Below, piece after piece: positions 44,288 to 55,169 of a DNA stretch of 64,000 nt. Numbering within the stretch: the first letter of the stretch is position 1; each line of letters begins with the position of its first letter. Both the position numbers and the translations under genes were made by a program. Source of the stretch: Sheuella amnicola (GTDB taxonomy: Bacteria > Pseudomonadota > Gammaproteobacteria > Burkholderiales > Burkholderiaceae_B); the NCBI RefSeq assembly GCF_010499255.1, contig NZ_JAAGRN010000003.1, forward strand, positions 124,001-188,000, read 5' to 3'. The notes beneath the pieces are model-generated. The model searched no databases and was not told the DNA's origin. It was given only the letters and a program-made list of their open reading frames with translations.

Positions 44288-44988
44288 AGCCAAGATTGCA
44301 CCCAATCGAAATCTTCAGGCCAGGTTATTTTGGCATTACGCCCGGAACCCGGCACGAGTAAAGGTTTATAACCAACAAACTCCATGGCCGAAGCTTCATC
44401 GGTCACGACAAATCCCGCAAAAGCGGCTTGCTTTAGCGCCGACTGCAGCTCTCCCGCCCTAAACATCTGGGGGGTCTGTGCCAACCATAAATGTTTGCGG
44501 TCAAGGGTCCTCTCAACACATTGCTGATCATCCTCAAGCTTGACTGTGTCAGCCATCGGCATCGCGAGCAGTCCACCGACATTGCGACTTAGACAAGCAT
44601 CTAGTAATCGGGTCAGTGCATCGGCGGGCAATCCGGGCCTGGCGGCATCATGCACCAGCACCCAATCGTTGGGAGCAAAATCCGTGCGACTTAATCCATT
44701 GAACACTGTATCTGATCTCTGCTCTCCTCCGAAAGGATAGCATCTCGTTCTTGGCAAATCCGACAAGATGTCCGTCGCACGTTGATCGGTTGGCGCGACA
44801 ATGACACGAACCTCCTTAACGCGAGGGTCGGCGAGCAATGCGTTGACGGAATGCCACAACATCGGCTTTCCCGCCAATACTCGGTATTGCTTAGGCTCGA
44901 CTGAAGTCCCGTTCGTACTGGCGCGCGCACCAATTCCGGCTGCCGGAACAAGAGCGATCACGCGTTCGGGGATATTCGATACAGTCAT
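44284..44988 (-). CDS. ispD: 2-C-methyl-D-erythritol 4-phosphate cytidylyltransferase
   Basis: A 234-residue enzyme transferring CMP to methylerythritol phosphate. The nucleotide-binding start is [15 protein letters not shown] with the PKQY motif after it ([14 protein letters not shown]). Further blocks are [12 protein letters not shown], and the C-terminal [11 protein letters not shown] and [10 protein letters not shown]. It precedes ispF with a four-base overlap, the usual ispDF order. It is divergent from mfd. Confidence 0.95.
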   Translation of the reverse strand: MTVSNIPERVIALVPAAGIGARASTNGTSVEPKQYRVLAGKPMLWHSVNALLADPRVKEVRVIVAPTDQRATDILSDLPRTRCYPFGGEQRSDTVFNGLSRTDFAPNDWVLVHDAARPGLPADALTRLLDACLSRNVGGLLAMPMADTVKLEDDQQCVERTLDRKHLWLAQTPQMFRAGELQSALKQAAFAGFVVTDEASAMEFVGYKPLLVPGSGRNAKITWPEDFDWVQSWL

Positions 44989-45047
44989 GGGATTCCATTA
45001 GATAGCGACGATTCAGACGTGCCAGTCAAACTAAAGCAGCACGTTGA

Positions 45048-45069
45048 CCAATGATTTTATAATCATTGG
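45048..45069. repeat. Perfect 9-base palindrome between ispD and mfd
   Basis: CCAATGATT and AATCATTGG flank TTAT, 33 bases before the mfd start. The sequence contains TATAAT (45058-45063), a possible -10. A dimeric regulator could bind here, or it may be a promoter with chance symmetry. The 113-base gap 44989-45101 holds no other element I can support. Confidence 0.4.
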
Positions 45070-45101
45070 CTGATTTATGATTTTTCTGGTTGCTTGATTC
45101 C

Positions 45102-48100
45102 ATGACGGCTGCATTGACTTCTGCCTCTACTCTGTTAGCCGCCCTCAAAACCGGTTTGCGCTACAGCCATCCTCGTCCCCCCGGATCCGGAGACGCATGG
45201 TTATTGGCTCAACTCGCAAAAACCGCCGGTAAAACGCTGGTGATCTTGACTGCTGAGCCTCTGGAGGCTCAGCGACTATCCGAAGAAATTCCGATTTTTC
45301 AGCCTGAGCTCAAAGTCCGGCAACTTCCCGACTGGGAAACCCTTCCTTATGACAGTTTTTCGCCCCATCAGGACTTGATCTCCGAAAGGCTGCGCACGCT
45401 GCACGCCTTGATGCAAAACGAAGTGGATGTCCTGACGGTTCCGATCACGACCGCGCTATATCGTCTGGCACCACCCGGCTTTCTGGCTGCCTATACGTTT
45501 TCTTTCAAGCAAAAAGACAAACTGAATGAATCGGCGCTGCGTACTCAGTTGACACTGGCCAATTACGCGCATGTATCGCAGGTCACCATGCCGGGCGAAT
45601 TCTGCATTCGTGGCAGTCTGATCGATTTGTTTCCGATGGGTTCAGTCGTACCTTACCGAATCGACTTGTTCGACGATGAAATCGAATCGATTCGCGCTTT
45701 CGATATCGATACTCAGCGTAGTCTATATCCTGTCGGTAATGTGCAGCTACTTCCTGGTCGCGAGTTTCCGATGGATGAGCCCGCCCGCAACTTATTCAGG
45801 GCCAAATTCAGGGAAGTATTTGAAGGCGATCCGTCCAAAGCATCGCTGTACAAGGATATCGGCAATGGCATTCCGTTTGCCGGTGTCGAATATTATTTGC
45901 CACTTTTTTTTGAATCTACCGCAACTCTCTTCGACTATCTGCCAGAGGACGCATTGATCGTCACTCTGGGAGACATTGATGATGCGATGCTGCGTTTTAC
46001 GAAAGATACTGCAAGTCGTTATCAATTCCTAAAAAGCGATCATGAAAGACCGGTTCTGCCGCCATCGGATTTATTTTTGCAAGCGGAATCGTTGCACGAA
46101 AAACTGAAGAATTTCCCGAGGCTTGCTCTGGCAAACGACTCCGCAAGCAATGAAATTGTTGCGGCTCCCGATGTAGGTGTCTCCCGCCGGGCCGAGGATC
46201 CGCTTCATAAACTTCGCCATGTTCTTTCAACAGCTACGCATGCGCGCGTTGTTCTATGCGCCGATTCACATGGACGACGCGAGACCATCCTGCAAATGCT
46301 GGCCGAGCATCAGATTGTCCCGGATGCTCAAACAGAGTCGGTTGCTACTTTCCTGGAAAGTGAAGCGCAATTCGCCATCACTGTCGGATCGCTTGGAACC
46401 GGATTTGAAATCCCGTCTCTGCACCTAATCTTTCTGACAGAAAACGACTTATATCCCGGTCACGCAAGCGGTGGCGGTAGACGAGGCAAGCGCGATCAGG
46501 AGCGTGCCAGTAACGTTGAAGCCATGGTGCGGGACCTGTCCGAATTGCGTGCCGGAGATCCTGTTGTGCACGCTCAGCACGGCATTGGCCGCTATCACGG
46601 ACTGGTCAATCTGGACATGGGTGAAGGCGAGATGGAGTTTCTTCATCTTGAATACGCGAATAAAACTACGCTGTATGTGCCGGTATCCCAACTGCATGTC
46701 ATCGCCCGCTATAGCGGCAATGATCCCGAAACCGCGCCTTTGCACTTACTTGGATCCGGACAGTGGGAAAAAGCACGCAAAAAGGCCGCTCAGCAAGTGC
46801 GCGACACAGCTGCGGAATTGCTGGATCTATATGCCAAGCGTGCGGCACGACAGGGCTTCGCCTTCAAACTGCCGATCGGAGACTACGATTTATTTGCCGA
46901 GGGATTCGGTTTTGAAGAGACGGTCGACCAGTCTGCCGCAATTCAGTCCGTCATCCATGACATGACCTCCGGTCGCCCTATGGATCGACTTGTTTGCGGA
47001 GACGTCGGTTTTGGCAAAACCGAAGTGGCCCTGCGAGCGGCCTTTCTCGCCGTTGCCAATGGCAAACAGGTGGCCTTGCTCTGCCCGACTACGTTGCTTG
47101 CCGAGCAGCATGCTCAGACATTTTCGGATCGATTCGCAGATTGGCCGGTTAAAGTGGTCGAGCTTTCAAGGTTCAGATCCGCCAAAGAAATCAGTCAAGC
47201 CATGACGGGCATCCAGGATGGCACGATCGATATCGTCATCGGCACGCACAAAATTCTTTCCAAGGATGCGCAGTTCAAGCGACTCGGGCTGGTAATCATC
47301 GACGAAGAGCATCGTTTTGGCGTGAGACAAAAAGAGGCTCTCAAATCATTGCGCGCCGAAGTCGATGTACTGACACTTACCGCGACACCTATTCCACGGA
47401 CCTTGGGTATGTCACTTGAAGGAATACGTGACTTTTCTGTCATCGCGACGGCTCCTCAAAAGCGACTTGCGATCAAAACCTTTGTTCGTCGGGAAGACAA
47501 CAGCACCATTCGGGAAGCACTTCTTAGAGAGCTCAAGCGTGGCGGACAAGCTTATTTTCTGCACAATGAGGTCGAAACGATTCATAACAGACGGGCTCGC
47601 CTAGAAGAACTGGTACCCGAAGCACGCATCGCGATTGCACATGGACAAATGGGTGAACGCGAACTCGAACAAGTCATGAAGGGGTTTTACCAACAACGCT
47701 TCAATGTATTGTTGTGCACGACAATTATCGAAACCGGAATTGACGTCCCTAGCGCAAACACGATCATTATTCATCGTGCCGACCGCTTTGGTCTGGCTCA
47801 GCTTCATCAGTTGAGGGGACGTGTCGGTCGCTCACATCACCAGGCCTATGCTTATTTAATGACGCCGGGTGAAGACGCCATCACCAAAAACGCAAAAAAA
47901 CGCCTAGAAGCAATTCAGGCGATGGAAGAACTGGGATCCGGCTTCTTTCTTGCGATGCACGATCTTGAAATTCGCGGCACAGGTGAAGTCCTGGGAGAGT
48001 CTCAATCCGGCAATATTCAAGAAATCGGTTTCTCCATGTACAACGACATGTTGAATGAAGCGGTACGCGCACTCAAGGCAGGCGTCGAACCCGACCTGGA

Positions 48101-48545
48101 TGCGCCTTTCAGTGCCGGTTGCGAAGTTAATCTGCACGCCCCTGCCCTGCTTCCCAATGATTATTGCGGGGATGTTCACGCACGACTGTCGATTTACAAA
48201 CGATTATCCAGTACGACCGATGAGTCCGAGCTCATCGCTATTCAGGAAGAATTGATAGACCGGTTTGGCAAACTGCCTGAGGCGACACGCTGCCTGCTGG
48301 CCACTCATAAACTGAGACTAGCTGCCCTTGCCCTTGGCATTCAGAAAATCGACGCAAGCGAAGGGCAAATCATGCTTCAGTTCAAGCAAAATACCATTGT
48401 CGATCCCGTTCGCTTGATCGAACTGGTACAAAAACAGAAAACCATACGATTCGCAGGACAGGATAAACTTCGCGCCGAGATAGACTGTCCGGATGTCACC
48501 GCTCGTGCTGACGCCGTTCGATCTCTTTTGCGCTCTTTGACATAA
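45102..48545 (+). CDS. mfd: Transcription-repair coupling factor
   Basis: A 1147-residue ATP-dependent translocase that removes stalled RNA polymerase and recruits UvrAB. ATG 45102 is taken over an in-frame TTG four codons earlier. The N-terminal UvrB-like domain (LPDWETLPYDSFSPHQDLISERL), the RNA polymerase interaction domain (GDPVVHAQHGIGRYHGL), Walker A (CGDVGFGKTEVALRAAF), the DEEH box (IIDEEHRFGVRQKEALK), and helicase motifs VI (QLRGRVGRSHHQAYAYL) are in order, with a C-terminal TRCF domain. A standard length indicates a complete gene. Confidence 0.97.
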   Translation: MTAALTSASTLLAALKTGLRYSHPRPPGSGDAWLLAQLAKTAGKTLVILTAEPLEAQRLSEEIPIFQPELKVRQLPDWETLPYDSFSPHQDLISERLRTLHALMQNEVDVLTVPITTALYRLAPPGFLAAYTFSFKQKDKLNESALRTQLTLANYAHVSQVTMPGEFCIRGSLIDLFPMGSVVPYRIDLFDDEIESIRAFDIDTQRSLYPVGNVQLLPGREFPMDEPARNLFRAKFREVFEGDPSKASLYKDIGNGIPFAGVEYYLPLFFESTATLFDYLPEDALIVTLGDIDDAMLRFTKDTASRYQFLKSDHERPVLPPSDLFLQAESLHEKLKNFPRLALANDSASNEIVAAPDVGVSRRAEDPLHKLRHVLSTATHARVVLCADSHGRRETILQMLAEHQIVPDAQTESVATFLESEAQFAITVGSLGTGFEIPSLHLIFLTENDLYPGHASGGGRRGKRDQERASNVEAMVRDLSELRAGDPVVHAQHGIGRYHGLVNLDMGEGEMEFLHLEYANKTTLYVPVSQLHVIARYSGNDPETAPLHLLGSGQWEKARKKAAQQVRDTAAELLDLYAKRAARQGFAFKLPIGDYDLFAEGFGFEETVDQSAAIQSVIHDMTSGRPMDRLVCGDVGFGKTEVALRAAFLAVANGKQVALLCPTTLLAEQHAQTFSDRFADWPVKVVELSRFRSAKEISQAMTGIQDGTIDIVIGTHKILSKDAQFKRLGLVIIDEEHRFGVRQKEALKSLRAEVDVLTLTATPIPRTLGMSLEGIRDFSVIATAPQKRLAIKTFVRREDNSTIREALLRELKRGGQAYFLHNEVETIHNRRARLEELVPEARIAIAHGQMGERELEQVMKGFYQQRFNVLLCTTIIETGIDVPSANTIIIHRADRFGLAQLHQLRGRVGRSHHQAYAYLMTPGEDAITKNAKKRLEAIQAMEELGSGFFLAMHDLEIRGTGEVLGESQSGNIQEIGFSMYNDMLNEAVRALKAGVEPDLDAPFSAGCEVNLHAPALLPNDYCGDVHARLSIYKRLSSTTDESELIAIQEELIDRFGKLPEATRCLLATHKLRLAALALGIQKIDASEGQIMLQFKQNTIVDPVRLIELVQKQKTIRFAGQDKLRAEIDCPDVTARADAVRSLLRSLT

Positions 48546-48563
48546 ATTACGCTGGAATTACCC

Positions 48564-49421
48564 ATGACCACTTTTAATCTTGTTGTTCAGACTCCTGCAT
48601 TGACCGGCGAGTTGATCGAACAGATTTCCGCCATAGCGGAGGCCTCGGGCGTGCGCCGACTTGGGTCCACTGCTGCTCGCTTGCTTGGTGTCAACGACAG
48701 TCCGGAAACTCGCGATGAAGTGCTGGCCTGGGGTGAAAGGAATCACGTAGACACCGCATACATTCGTTCCGGAACCCGTCTATCGGACTGTAAGGTTTTG
48801 GCGATGGATATGGATTCGACTCTGATCAACATCGAATGCATTGATGAGATTGCCGATTTTGGAGGCGTCAAAAAAGAAGTCGCCTCGATTACTGAGGCCG
48901 CAATGCGAGGCGAAATCAAGGACTTTTCCGAGAGTCTGATTAAACGCGTTGCCTTCCTCAAGGGTCTATCGACTGATGTCTTACAGTCTGTTTATGATCA
49001 GCGACTACGTCTGAACCCGGGTGCTGAGCAACTCGTAGGCCGCGCTCGTGAAGCCGGCATTCGTGTATTGCTGGTGTCGGGCGGCTTTACCTTTTTTACC
49101 GAAAAACTCAAATCCAGACTTAATCTTGATGCCGCGCATGCCAATGTGCTGGAATCGGTCGATGGAAAACTGACAGGATCGGTATTAGGGCGCATTCTGG
49201 ATGCTCAAGGCAAAGCGGATACGCTCAAAAGTTTTGCCGCCGAATGCGGCGCACAACCACATCAGATCATCGCAATCGGGGATGGTGCAAACGACTTGAA
49301 GATGCTGGCCAATGCAGATTACTCCGTCGCCTATCGAGCAAAAGCAGTTGTGCGCGCTCAGGCCAGATACTCGCTGAATGTCACTGCGCTTGACGGCGTA
49401 CTGAACTGGTTCGAGCCTTAA
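48564..49421 (+). CDS. serB: Phosphoserine phosphatase
   Basis: A 285-residue HAD-type phosphatase for the last step of serine synthesis. The N-terminal part (about 1-70) is a degenerate ACT-like region. The nucleophile motif is MDMDSTLINIECIDEIAD (Asp82 as nucleophile and Asp84 as acid/base), followed by VLLVSGGFTFFTEKL and IAIGDGANDLKML. A GGAA ribosome site precedes ATG 48564. It follows mfd after 18 bases and ends head-to-tail near the DUF2818 gene. Confidence 0.95.
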   Translation: MTTFNLVVQTPALTGELIEQISAIAEASGVRRLGSTAARLLGVNDSPETRDEVLAWGERNHVDTAYIRSGTRLSDCKVLAMDMDSTLINIECIDEIADFGGVKKEVASITEAAMRGEIKDFSESLIKRVAFLKGLSTDVLQSVYDQRLRLNPGAEQLVGRAREAGIRVLLVSGGFTFFTEKLKSRLNLDAAHANVLESVDGKLTGSVLGRILDAQGKADTLKSFAAECGAQPHQIIAIGDGANDLKMLANADYSVAYRAKAVVRAQARYSLNVTALDGVLNWFEP

Positions 49422-49445
49422 TCTCTGCGCGCTTAATCTCTACGC
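49417..49445. repeat. Tandem 14-base repeat across two convergent stop codons
   Basis: CTTAATCTCTGCGC (49417-49430) is followed, with a one-base gap, by CTTAATCTCTACGC (49432-49445): 13 of 14 bases are equal. The left unit contains the serB stop and the right unit the DUF2818 stop, on opposite strands. This looks like a small local duplication at the convergent gene boundary. Confidence 0.55.
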
Positions 49446-49765
49446 AACAAATATCGCAAAACAAATCCCGGAAAACCCATCACCATGAACAGACTGAAGG
49501 TGATGGCATAAAACTCCCACTTCTGCCTGAAGGGATTTCCCATCGTGCTTTCAAGCGCAAAGCCAATCGAGCCAACCAGCACATAAAGCAAAGTCATTTC
49601 GAACAAACGCAGCCAGAATGGCTTGCTGTCACGACTTGAATTGCCAGACACTTGCTTGACTATATTTAACTGAAAAATCGCAAACAGACGATCATTCAGA
49701 AATGGAACGTTCGCCGCTAATAACGCCAGCACGATCAGAAACCATACTGCAGATGTCTGATTCAT
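49433..49765 (-). CDS. DUF2818 family membrane protein, behind nuoN
   Basis: A 110-residue protein with about three hydrophobic segments (residues about 8-24, 54-72 and 85-105). Sequence AANVPFLNDRLFAIF and the WEFYAITFSLFMVMGFPGFVLRYL tail fit the DUF2818 family that follows nuoN in Betaproteobacteria. The function is unknown. The conserved link to complex I suggests a role in its assembly or stability. The gap to nuoN is 31 bases, so it is part of the nuo operon. Confidence 0.85.
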   Translation of the reverse strand: MNQTSAVWFLIVLALLAANVPFLNDRLFAIFQLNIVKQVSGNSSRDSKPFWLRLFEMTLLYVLVGSIGFALESTMGNPFRQKWEFYAITFSLFMVMGFPGFVLRYLLRRD

Positions 49766-49796
49766 ATCGCGCCAACGCCCTATTTACCGAAAACCA

Positions 49797-51287
49797 TCAA
49801 AACACAATCGTGTTTTTGATGGCAATCAGACACAGATTCATGAGACTCGATGGAATCAACCCTAGCACCAGCACCAGCGCGCCATTGAGCATCATCAATG
49901 TGCGAGGAAAGAAGCAAGTACGCGGCAAGTCGGGGGTAGCTGCAACAGGCTCATCAAAATAAACCACCTTGATCACGCGTAGGTAGTAGAAAGCACCGAT
50001 CAACGAGAAGGCAACGGCTATCAATGCAAGCCACAGATGGTCATTGAGCATCAGAACCTGGAGCACCATCAGCTTGGCGCTAAACCCGACAAGCGGAGGC
50101 AAGCCGGCCAACGAGCACATCAAAACCAGAATCATGCCGGCCATCCATGGGCTGCGCTTGTTCAGGCCTTTCAGATCATCAATGTTTTCACATTCAAAAC
50201 CTTCTCGCGACATCAACATGACCAGACCAAACGATGCAAGCGTCGTCAAGACATAAGTAATCATGTAGAACATGGCCGATCCGTACGCATACGAGTCAAC
50301 TGCCTTGTCGCCTTCGATCGAGCCGGAAGACATCGCCAGCAAGACAAAACCCATGTGAGAGATGGTCGAATAGGCTAGCATGCGCTTGAAGTTGGTTTGC
50401 ATCAAGGCAGTCAGGTTACCGATCGCGAGAGACAAAACGGCCAAAATCATGAGCATTGGCTGCCACTCGATGACCAGATCACCCAGTGCAGTCACCAATA
50501 TACGCATTGCGATAGCAAACGCCGCCAGCTTGGGCGCAGCAGCCAATACCAAGGTCACGGCTGTTGGCGAACCCTGATATACATCTGGAACCCACATGTG
50601 GAAAGGAACGGCACCCAGTTTGAAGGCCAATCCGCAAACAAGGAACACCAGACCAAACACCAGCGGCAAAGCTTCAAAATCGCCGGATGCAATGAATTCA
50701 GCGACCCCGGCCAGATCAAGTGTACCGGTCGCGCCATAAATCATGGACACGCCATACAGCAAGAATCCGGATGCCAGCGCACCTAAGACAAAATACTTCA
50801 TTGCCGCTTCGGTTGATTCGGTATGGTCACGACGGATTGCAACCAATGCATACAAGGCGAGCGACATCAGTTCGAGACCGAGATAAATCGTCAGGAAATT
50901 ACCTGCCGAAATCATGACCATCTGGCCTAGCAACGCCAACAGAACCAGAACATAGAATTCGCCGCCCCGCAGCATATCGCGACTTTGAATATACTCGCGA
51001 CCATATACGAGCGTAAGCGCCACAGAAATATAAGAAACGATCTTCAGCAGATGCGACATCGCATCACCGACGAATAGTCCCGAAAAAGTACGAGTAAAAC
51101 TCGGCGTGTTCACCCACAAGTAGGACTGCATCACGGTCAAGACAGCCAAGGTAAGCAACGACAAAACATATGTTGTCGTACGGCGCTTACAGGTGCTGAA
51201 GGCGTCGAGCACCAGGATAACCATACCCATGACCAGCAAGGTAATTTCCGGTGCGGCCAGGGCGAAATCAAATTTGGATTGCATCAT
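49797..51287 (-). CDS. nuoN: NADH-quinone oxidoreductase subunit N
   Basis: A 496-residue antiporter-like subunit with about fourteen membrane helices. Typical blocks are [39 protein letters not shown] and [19 protein letters not shown]. Conserved charged residues in the helices (Glu and Lys in the first half of the protein) serve proton translocation. It is the last of the three antiporter-like subunits of complex I and sits eight bases after nuoM. Confidence 0.97.
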   Translation of the reverse strand: MMQSKFDFALAAPEITLLVMGMVILVLDAFSTCKRRTTTYVLSLLTLAVLTVMQSYLWVNTPSFTRTFSGLFVGDAMSHLLKIVSYISVALTLVYGREYIQSRDMLRGGEFYVLVLLALLGQMVMISAGNFLTIYLGLELMSLALYALVAIRRDHTESTEAAMKYFVLGALASGFLLYGVSMIYGATGTLDLAGVAEFIASGDFEALPLVFGLVFLVCGLAFKLGAVPFHMWVPDVYQGSPTAVTLVLAAAPKLAAFAIAMRILVTALGDLVIEWQPMLMILAVLSLAIGNLTALMQTNFKRMLAYSTISHMGFVLLAMSSGSIEGDKAVDSYAYGSAMFYMITYVLTTLASFGLVMLMSREGFECENIDDLKGLNKRSPWMAGMILVLMCSLAGLPPLVGFSAKLMVLQVLMLNDHLWLALIAVAFSLIGAFYYLRVIKVVYFDEPVAATPDLPRTCFFPRTLMMLNGALVLVLGLIPSSLMNLCLIAIKNTIVF

Positions 51288-51295
51288 GGCGTAGC

Positions 51296-52795
51296 TTACA
51301 GTTTTGAATTGGAGACGTGTTGCAACAGGGCCTCGACAGATGTGTGCATCACATCGGCGAAGGGCTTGGGGTGAATCCCCATGTAAATGACTGCAATGGC
51401 AAGAATTCCCAAAATCAGGAACTCACGGGATGACAGATCCTGGAGATTACGCACATCGTCATTTGCGATTTCGCCGAATGCGACGCGCTTGACCATCCAG
51501 AGAGAATAAGATGCGCCAAGAATCAAGGCGGTCGCAGCAAGCATTCCAATCCAGAAGTCGTATTCAACGGCACCCATGATGACCATGAACTCGCCGACGA
51601 ATCCACTGGTTGCCGGCAATCCGGCGTTGGCCATCGAAAAGAGCACAAAAAACGTGACGAACTTGGGCATCGTGTTGATCACGCCGCCATACGCGGCGAT
51701 GTCTCGACTATGCACCCGGTCATACAACACGCCGATGCAAAGGAACATGGCTGCCGATACGAAACCGTGCGAAACCATTTGCACTATTGCGCCTTCAACA
51801 CCGGCTGTATTGAAAATGAAAAATCCGAGGGTCACAAAGCCCATATGCGCAATAGAGGAATAAGCCACAAGCTTTTTCATATCACTCTGAACGATCGCGA
51901 CCAGACCAATATAGATCACCGCAATCAAGGACAATGTGATGATGAATGGGCCCATGGCTTGCGATGCATCAGGAGCAATCGGCAACGACAGACGCAAGAA
52001 TCCATATGCACCAAGTTTGAGCATGATCGCAGCCAGTACGACCGAACCACCGGTTGGCGCTTCAACGTGAGCATCGGGCAACCAGGTATGAACAGGCCAC
52101 ATTGGCACCTTGACCGCGAAAGCCGCCAGGAATGCGAAGAAAATCATGACCTGGGGCGTGTAATCCAGAGGCATCATTTGCCAGGTACGGATGTCGAACG
52201 ATCCACCAGATACATTCCACAGATAGATAAATGCGATCAAGGTCAGCAAGGAACCCATCAAGGTATACAGGAAGAACTTAAACGCCGCATATACGCGATT
52301 GGGACCGCCCCACACGCCAACGATGATGTACATCGGAATCAATGTGGCTTCGAAAAATACATAAAACAGCAGTCCATCGAGGGCAACAAACACGCCGATC
52401 ATCAATCCCGACAAAATCAGGAATGCGGCCATGTACTGGGATACTCGAGTAGTGATCACTTCCCAACCCGCCATGACGACGATGATGGTAATGAAAGCAG
52501 TCAGCAAGACAAACCAGAGCGAAATGCCATCGATGCCTAGGTGGTAATACACTGCGAAGGCAGGAATCCAGACTGATTTTTCGACAAACTGCATATCGGC
52601 TGTCGTTGCGTCGAATCCGGTATACAGCGGTATGGTCACCAGAAAACTGACGATTGCGCCGATCAAGGCAAGCAAACGCGTTGCCCCCGGACGTTCATCG
52701 CTGCCAAAGGCAAGCACGATCAAACCGAATACGATCGGTACGAAGATCGAAAGGGTCAACCAATTTGTAGATAAAGATGCCATCATGCTTGCCAT
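51296..52795 (-). CDS. nuoM: NADH-quinone oxidoreductase subunit M
   Basis: A 499-residue antiporter-like membrane subunit. Motifs include [40 protein letters not shown] (the conserved helix-5 Glu), [20 protein letters not shown] and [15 protein letters not shown]. It pumps protons in the membrane arm of complex I. The start overlaps the nuoL stop by one base; several Met codons near the start make the exact one uncertain. Confidence 0.97.
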   Translation of the reverse strand: MASMMASLSTNWLTLSIFVPIVFGLIVLAFGSDERPGATRLLALIGAIVSFLVTIPLYTGFDATTADMQFVEKSVWIPAFAVYYHLGIDGISLWFVLLTAFITIIVVMAGWEVITTRVSQYMAAFLILSGLMIGVFVALDGLLFYVFFEATLIPMYIIVGVWGGPNRVYAAFKFFLYTLMGSLLTLIAFIYLWNVSGGSFDIRTWQMMPLDYTPQVMIFFAFLAAFAVKVPMWPVHTWLPDAHVEAPTGGSVVLAAIMLKLGAYGFLRLSLPIAPDASQAMGPFIITLSLIAVIYIGLVAIVQSDMKKLVAYSSIAHMGFVTLGFFIFNTAGVEGAIVQMVSHGFVSAAMFLCIGVLYDRVHSRDIAAYGGVINTMPKFVTFFVLFSMANAGLPATSGFVGEFMVIMGAVEYDFWIGMLAATALILGASYSLWMVKRVAFGEIANDDVRNLQDLSSREFLILGILAIAVIYMGIHPKPFADVMHTSVEALLQHVSNSKL

Positions 52796-54840
52796 TATTT
52801 GGGGCCAAAGATAATGAGAGTGATCGCAGCCAATAGGCCGATGATCATCGCAAATGCATAGTGATAGATATATCCTGACTGCAGGCGGCGCGTCACCGAA
52901 GCGATCATCCCAACCAGGCGTGCCGAACCGTTAACCAACAGGCCATCGATCAGGCCGCGATCACCTTGCTGCCACAGGCCTTTGCCCAGACAACGTGCGC
53001 CTCGCGCCAGCACTTGCTCATTGAACCAGTCGAAGAAATATTTATTTTCCAGTATGTAATTCAAACCTGACAGTTTGCGCTGAATCGTGGCCGGGATTTT
53101 GGGATTGATCAGATAGCAGTACCAGGCAACGACGGCACCAGCCACAACCAACCAGAATGGCAGGGTCGAGAACGCATGCAGCGCGTAAGACACCCAGTCA
53201 TGGAAATGCGATTTCAAGACCCCCATCGCCGGGTGTGAAGATAGATTGAAAATCGTATTTTTAAAGTAATCGCCAAACAGAAGCGGCTTGACCACCAAAG
53301 CACCAATGACGATGGATGGAATCGCAAGCAATACCAGCGGTAAAGTCACAACCCAAGGAGATTCATGCGGAACGCCACCGTGATGGTCGTCATGACCGTG
53401 TCCATCATGAGCATGATCATCATGTGCATGCGATCCATGACCATGATGTGCATCTTCTGTGGCAAAACGCTCTTTGCCATGGAATACAAGGAAATAAACC
53501 CTGAACGAATACAGCGATGTGACAAACACACCTATCAAGGTTGCGTATTTGGCGAAAGTCGCACCCCAGACGTTGGCATTGGCAGCGGCTTCGATGATGT
53601 GTTCTTTCGAATAAAAACCCGAAAAGAACGGTGTTCCCACCAATGCAAGCGTGCCGATCAGAAACGTTAGCCAGGTAATCGGCATGTATTTGCGCAATCC
53701 ACCCATGTTGCGGATGTCCTGATCATGATGCATACCGATGATGACCGAACCCGCTCCAAGGAACAATAAAGCCTTGAAAAAAGCGTGCGTCATCAGATGG
53801 AAAATAGCGACCGAGTAAGCCGAAGCACCAAGGGCAACAGTCATGTAGCCAAGTTGCGACAAGGTCGAGTATGCAACCACACGCTTGATGTCGTTTTGGA
53901 TGATGCCGAGAATACCCAAAAACAAAGCGCCAATCGCTCCAATTACGATTATGAAGGACAGCGCAGTATTGGATTGTTCGAACAGAGGCGAAAAGCGTGC
54001 CACCATGAATATGCCGGCCGTCACCATGGTTGCTGCGTGGATCAGCGCGGAAATCGGAGTCGGGCCTTCCATCGAATCAGGCAGCCAGGCATGCAAGGGA
54101 ACCTGGGCGGACTTACCCATCGCACCGATAAACAGACAAATACAGGCAACGGTGATCAGCATCCATTCCGTGCCCGGCAACATGAGGCCCTTCAATTTAT
54201 CGATCTGGGAAAACACTTCGCCATAGTTCATTGTTCCGGTATTTGCGAACAACAAACCGATTCCCAACACGAAGCCAAAGTCACCGACACGGTTTACAAG
54301 GAATGCCTTCATATTTGCAAAAATCGCGGTCTGTTTGGTGTACCAGAAACCGATCAGCAAATACGAAACCAAGCCCACAGCTTCCCAACCGAAGAACAAC
54401 TGAACCATGTTATTGGACATGACCAGCATCAACATCGAGAATGTGAACAGCGAAATATAAGCAAAGAATCGTTGATAGCCCGGATCATCCGACATGTAGC
54501 CAATGGTGTAAATGTGAACCATCAGAGAAACCGATGTCACGACAACCATCATCAATGCCGACAGTGGATCAATCTGGAAACCGATCTCCAGCTTGATGTT
54601 TCCGATCAGACTCCACGTATAGATCGTGTCATTGAAGAGCGTTCCTGTCGCATGATGCATCACTTGATTAAGCACATAAACCGATCCGATTGCCGAAACG
54701 GCAACCAGAGCGATCGTGATCATGTGCGAACCACGGCGACTAATGAAGCGTCCGAGAAAACCGGTTCCGAACAGACCGGCAAGGATCGCACCCAGTAACG
54801 GAGCCAGTGCGATGAGCAGGTAAAGAGATACGTTAGACAT
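52795..54840 (-). CDS. nuoL: NADH-quinone oxidoreductase subunit L
   Basis: A 681-residue antiporter-like subunit with about sixteen helices and the long C-terminal lateral helix. Blocks include FAYISLFTFSMLMLVMSNNMVQLFFGWEAVGLVSYLLIGFW-type segments and QVPLHAWLPDSMEGPTPISALIHAATMVTAG. A very His-rich loop (about residues 460-495, HHGHGSHAHDDHAHDGHGHD) lies between helices, encoded near 53365-53460. It is the most distal subunit of the proton-pumping arm. Confidence 0.97.
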   Translation of the reverse strand: MSNVSLYLLIALAPLLGAILAGLFGTGFLGRFISRRGSHMITIALVAVSAIGSVYVLNQVMHHATGTLFNDTIYTWSLIGNIKLEIGFQIDPLSALMMVVVTSVSLMVHIYTIGYMSDDPGYQRFFAYISLFTFSMLMLVMSNNMVQLFFGWEAVGLVSYLLIGFWYTKQTAIFANMKAFLVNRVGDFGFVLGIGLLFANTGTMNYGEVFSQIDKLKGLMLPGTEWMLITVACICLFIGAMGKSAQVPLHAWLPDSMEGPTPISALIHAATMVTAGIFMVARFSPLFEQSNTALSFIIVIGAIGALFLGILGIIQNDIKRVVAYSTLSQLGYMTVALGASAYSVAIFHLMTHAFFKALLFLGAGSVIIGMHHDQDIRNMGGLRKYMPITWLTFLIGTLALVGTPFFSGFYSKEHIIEAAANANVWGATFAKYATLIGVFVTSLYSFRVYFLVFHGKERFATEDAHHGHGSHAHDDHAHDGHGHDDHHGGVPHESPWVVTLPLVLLAIPSIVIGALVVKPLLFGDYFKNTIFNLSSHPAMGVLKSHFHDWVSYALHAFSTLPFWLVVAGAVVAWYCYLINPKIPATIQRKLSGLNYILENKYFFDWFNEQVLARGARCLGKGLWQQGDRGLIDGLLVNGSARLVGMIASVTRRLQSGYIYHYAFAMIIGLLAAITLIIFGPK

Positions 54841-54857
54841 ATTGTTCCGTCGTCCGA

Positions 54858-55169
54858 TCAGCCCTTAAGGCGGTCAAGTTCATCAACATTGATCGTGCTG
54901 AGGTTGCGGAACAACAGCACTAGAATCGCCAGACCGATCGCAGCTTCAGCTGCCGCAACGGTCAAGATGAAAAACACAAAAATCTGTCCTGCCGCATCGC
55001 CGAACCAAGTCGAAAATGCGACAAAATTCATATTGACCGCCAACAGCATCAGCTCTATCGACATCAACAGTACGATCAGGTTGCGACGGTTCAGAAAAAT
55101 CCCGAATACCCCAACCGCAAACAGAATGGCGCCAAGCACCAAAAAATGGGGCAAAGTCAGCGTCATCAT
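54858..55169 (-). CDS. nuoK: NADH-quinone oxidoreductase subunit K
   Basis: A 103-residue membrane subunit with three helices. Sequence [25 protein letters not shown] and [18 protein letters not shown] with the conserved Glu in helix 2 are diagnostic. It overlaps nuoJ by four bases (ATGA), so translation is coupled. The conserved Glu is part of the proton path between quinone site and antiporters. Confidence 0.97.
   Translation of the reverse strand: MMTLTLPHFLVLGAILFAVGVFGIFLNRRNLIVLLMSIELMLLAVNMNFVAFSTWFGDAAGQIFVFFILTVAAAEAAIGLAILVLLFRNLSTINVDELDRLKG

Noticed and set aside
51710-52540. A 276-codon open frame opposite nuoM
   Set aside because: Shadow of nuoM, with no recognisable protein features.
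53785-54798. A 337-codon open frame opposite nuoL
   Set aside because: NuoL motifs on the other strand are certain. The antisense product is rich in His, Gln and Arg with no domain, typical of a shadow frame.
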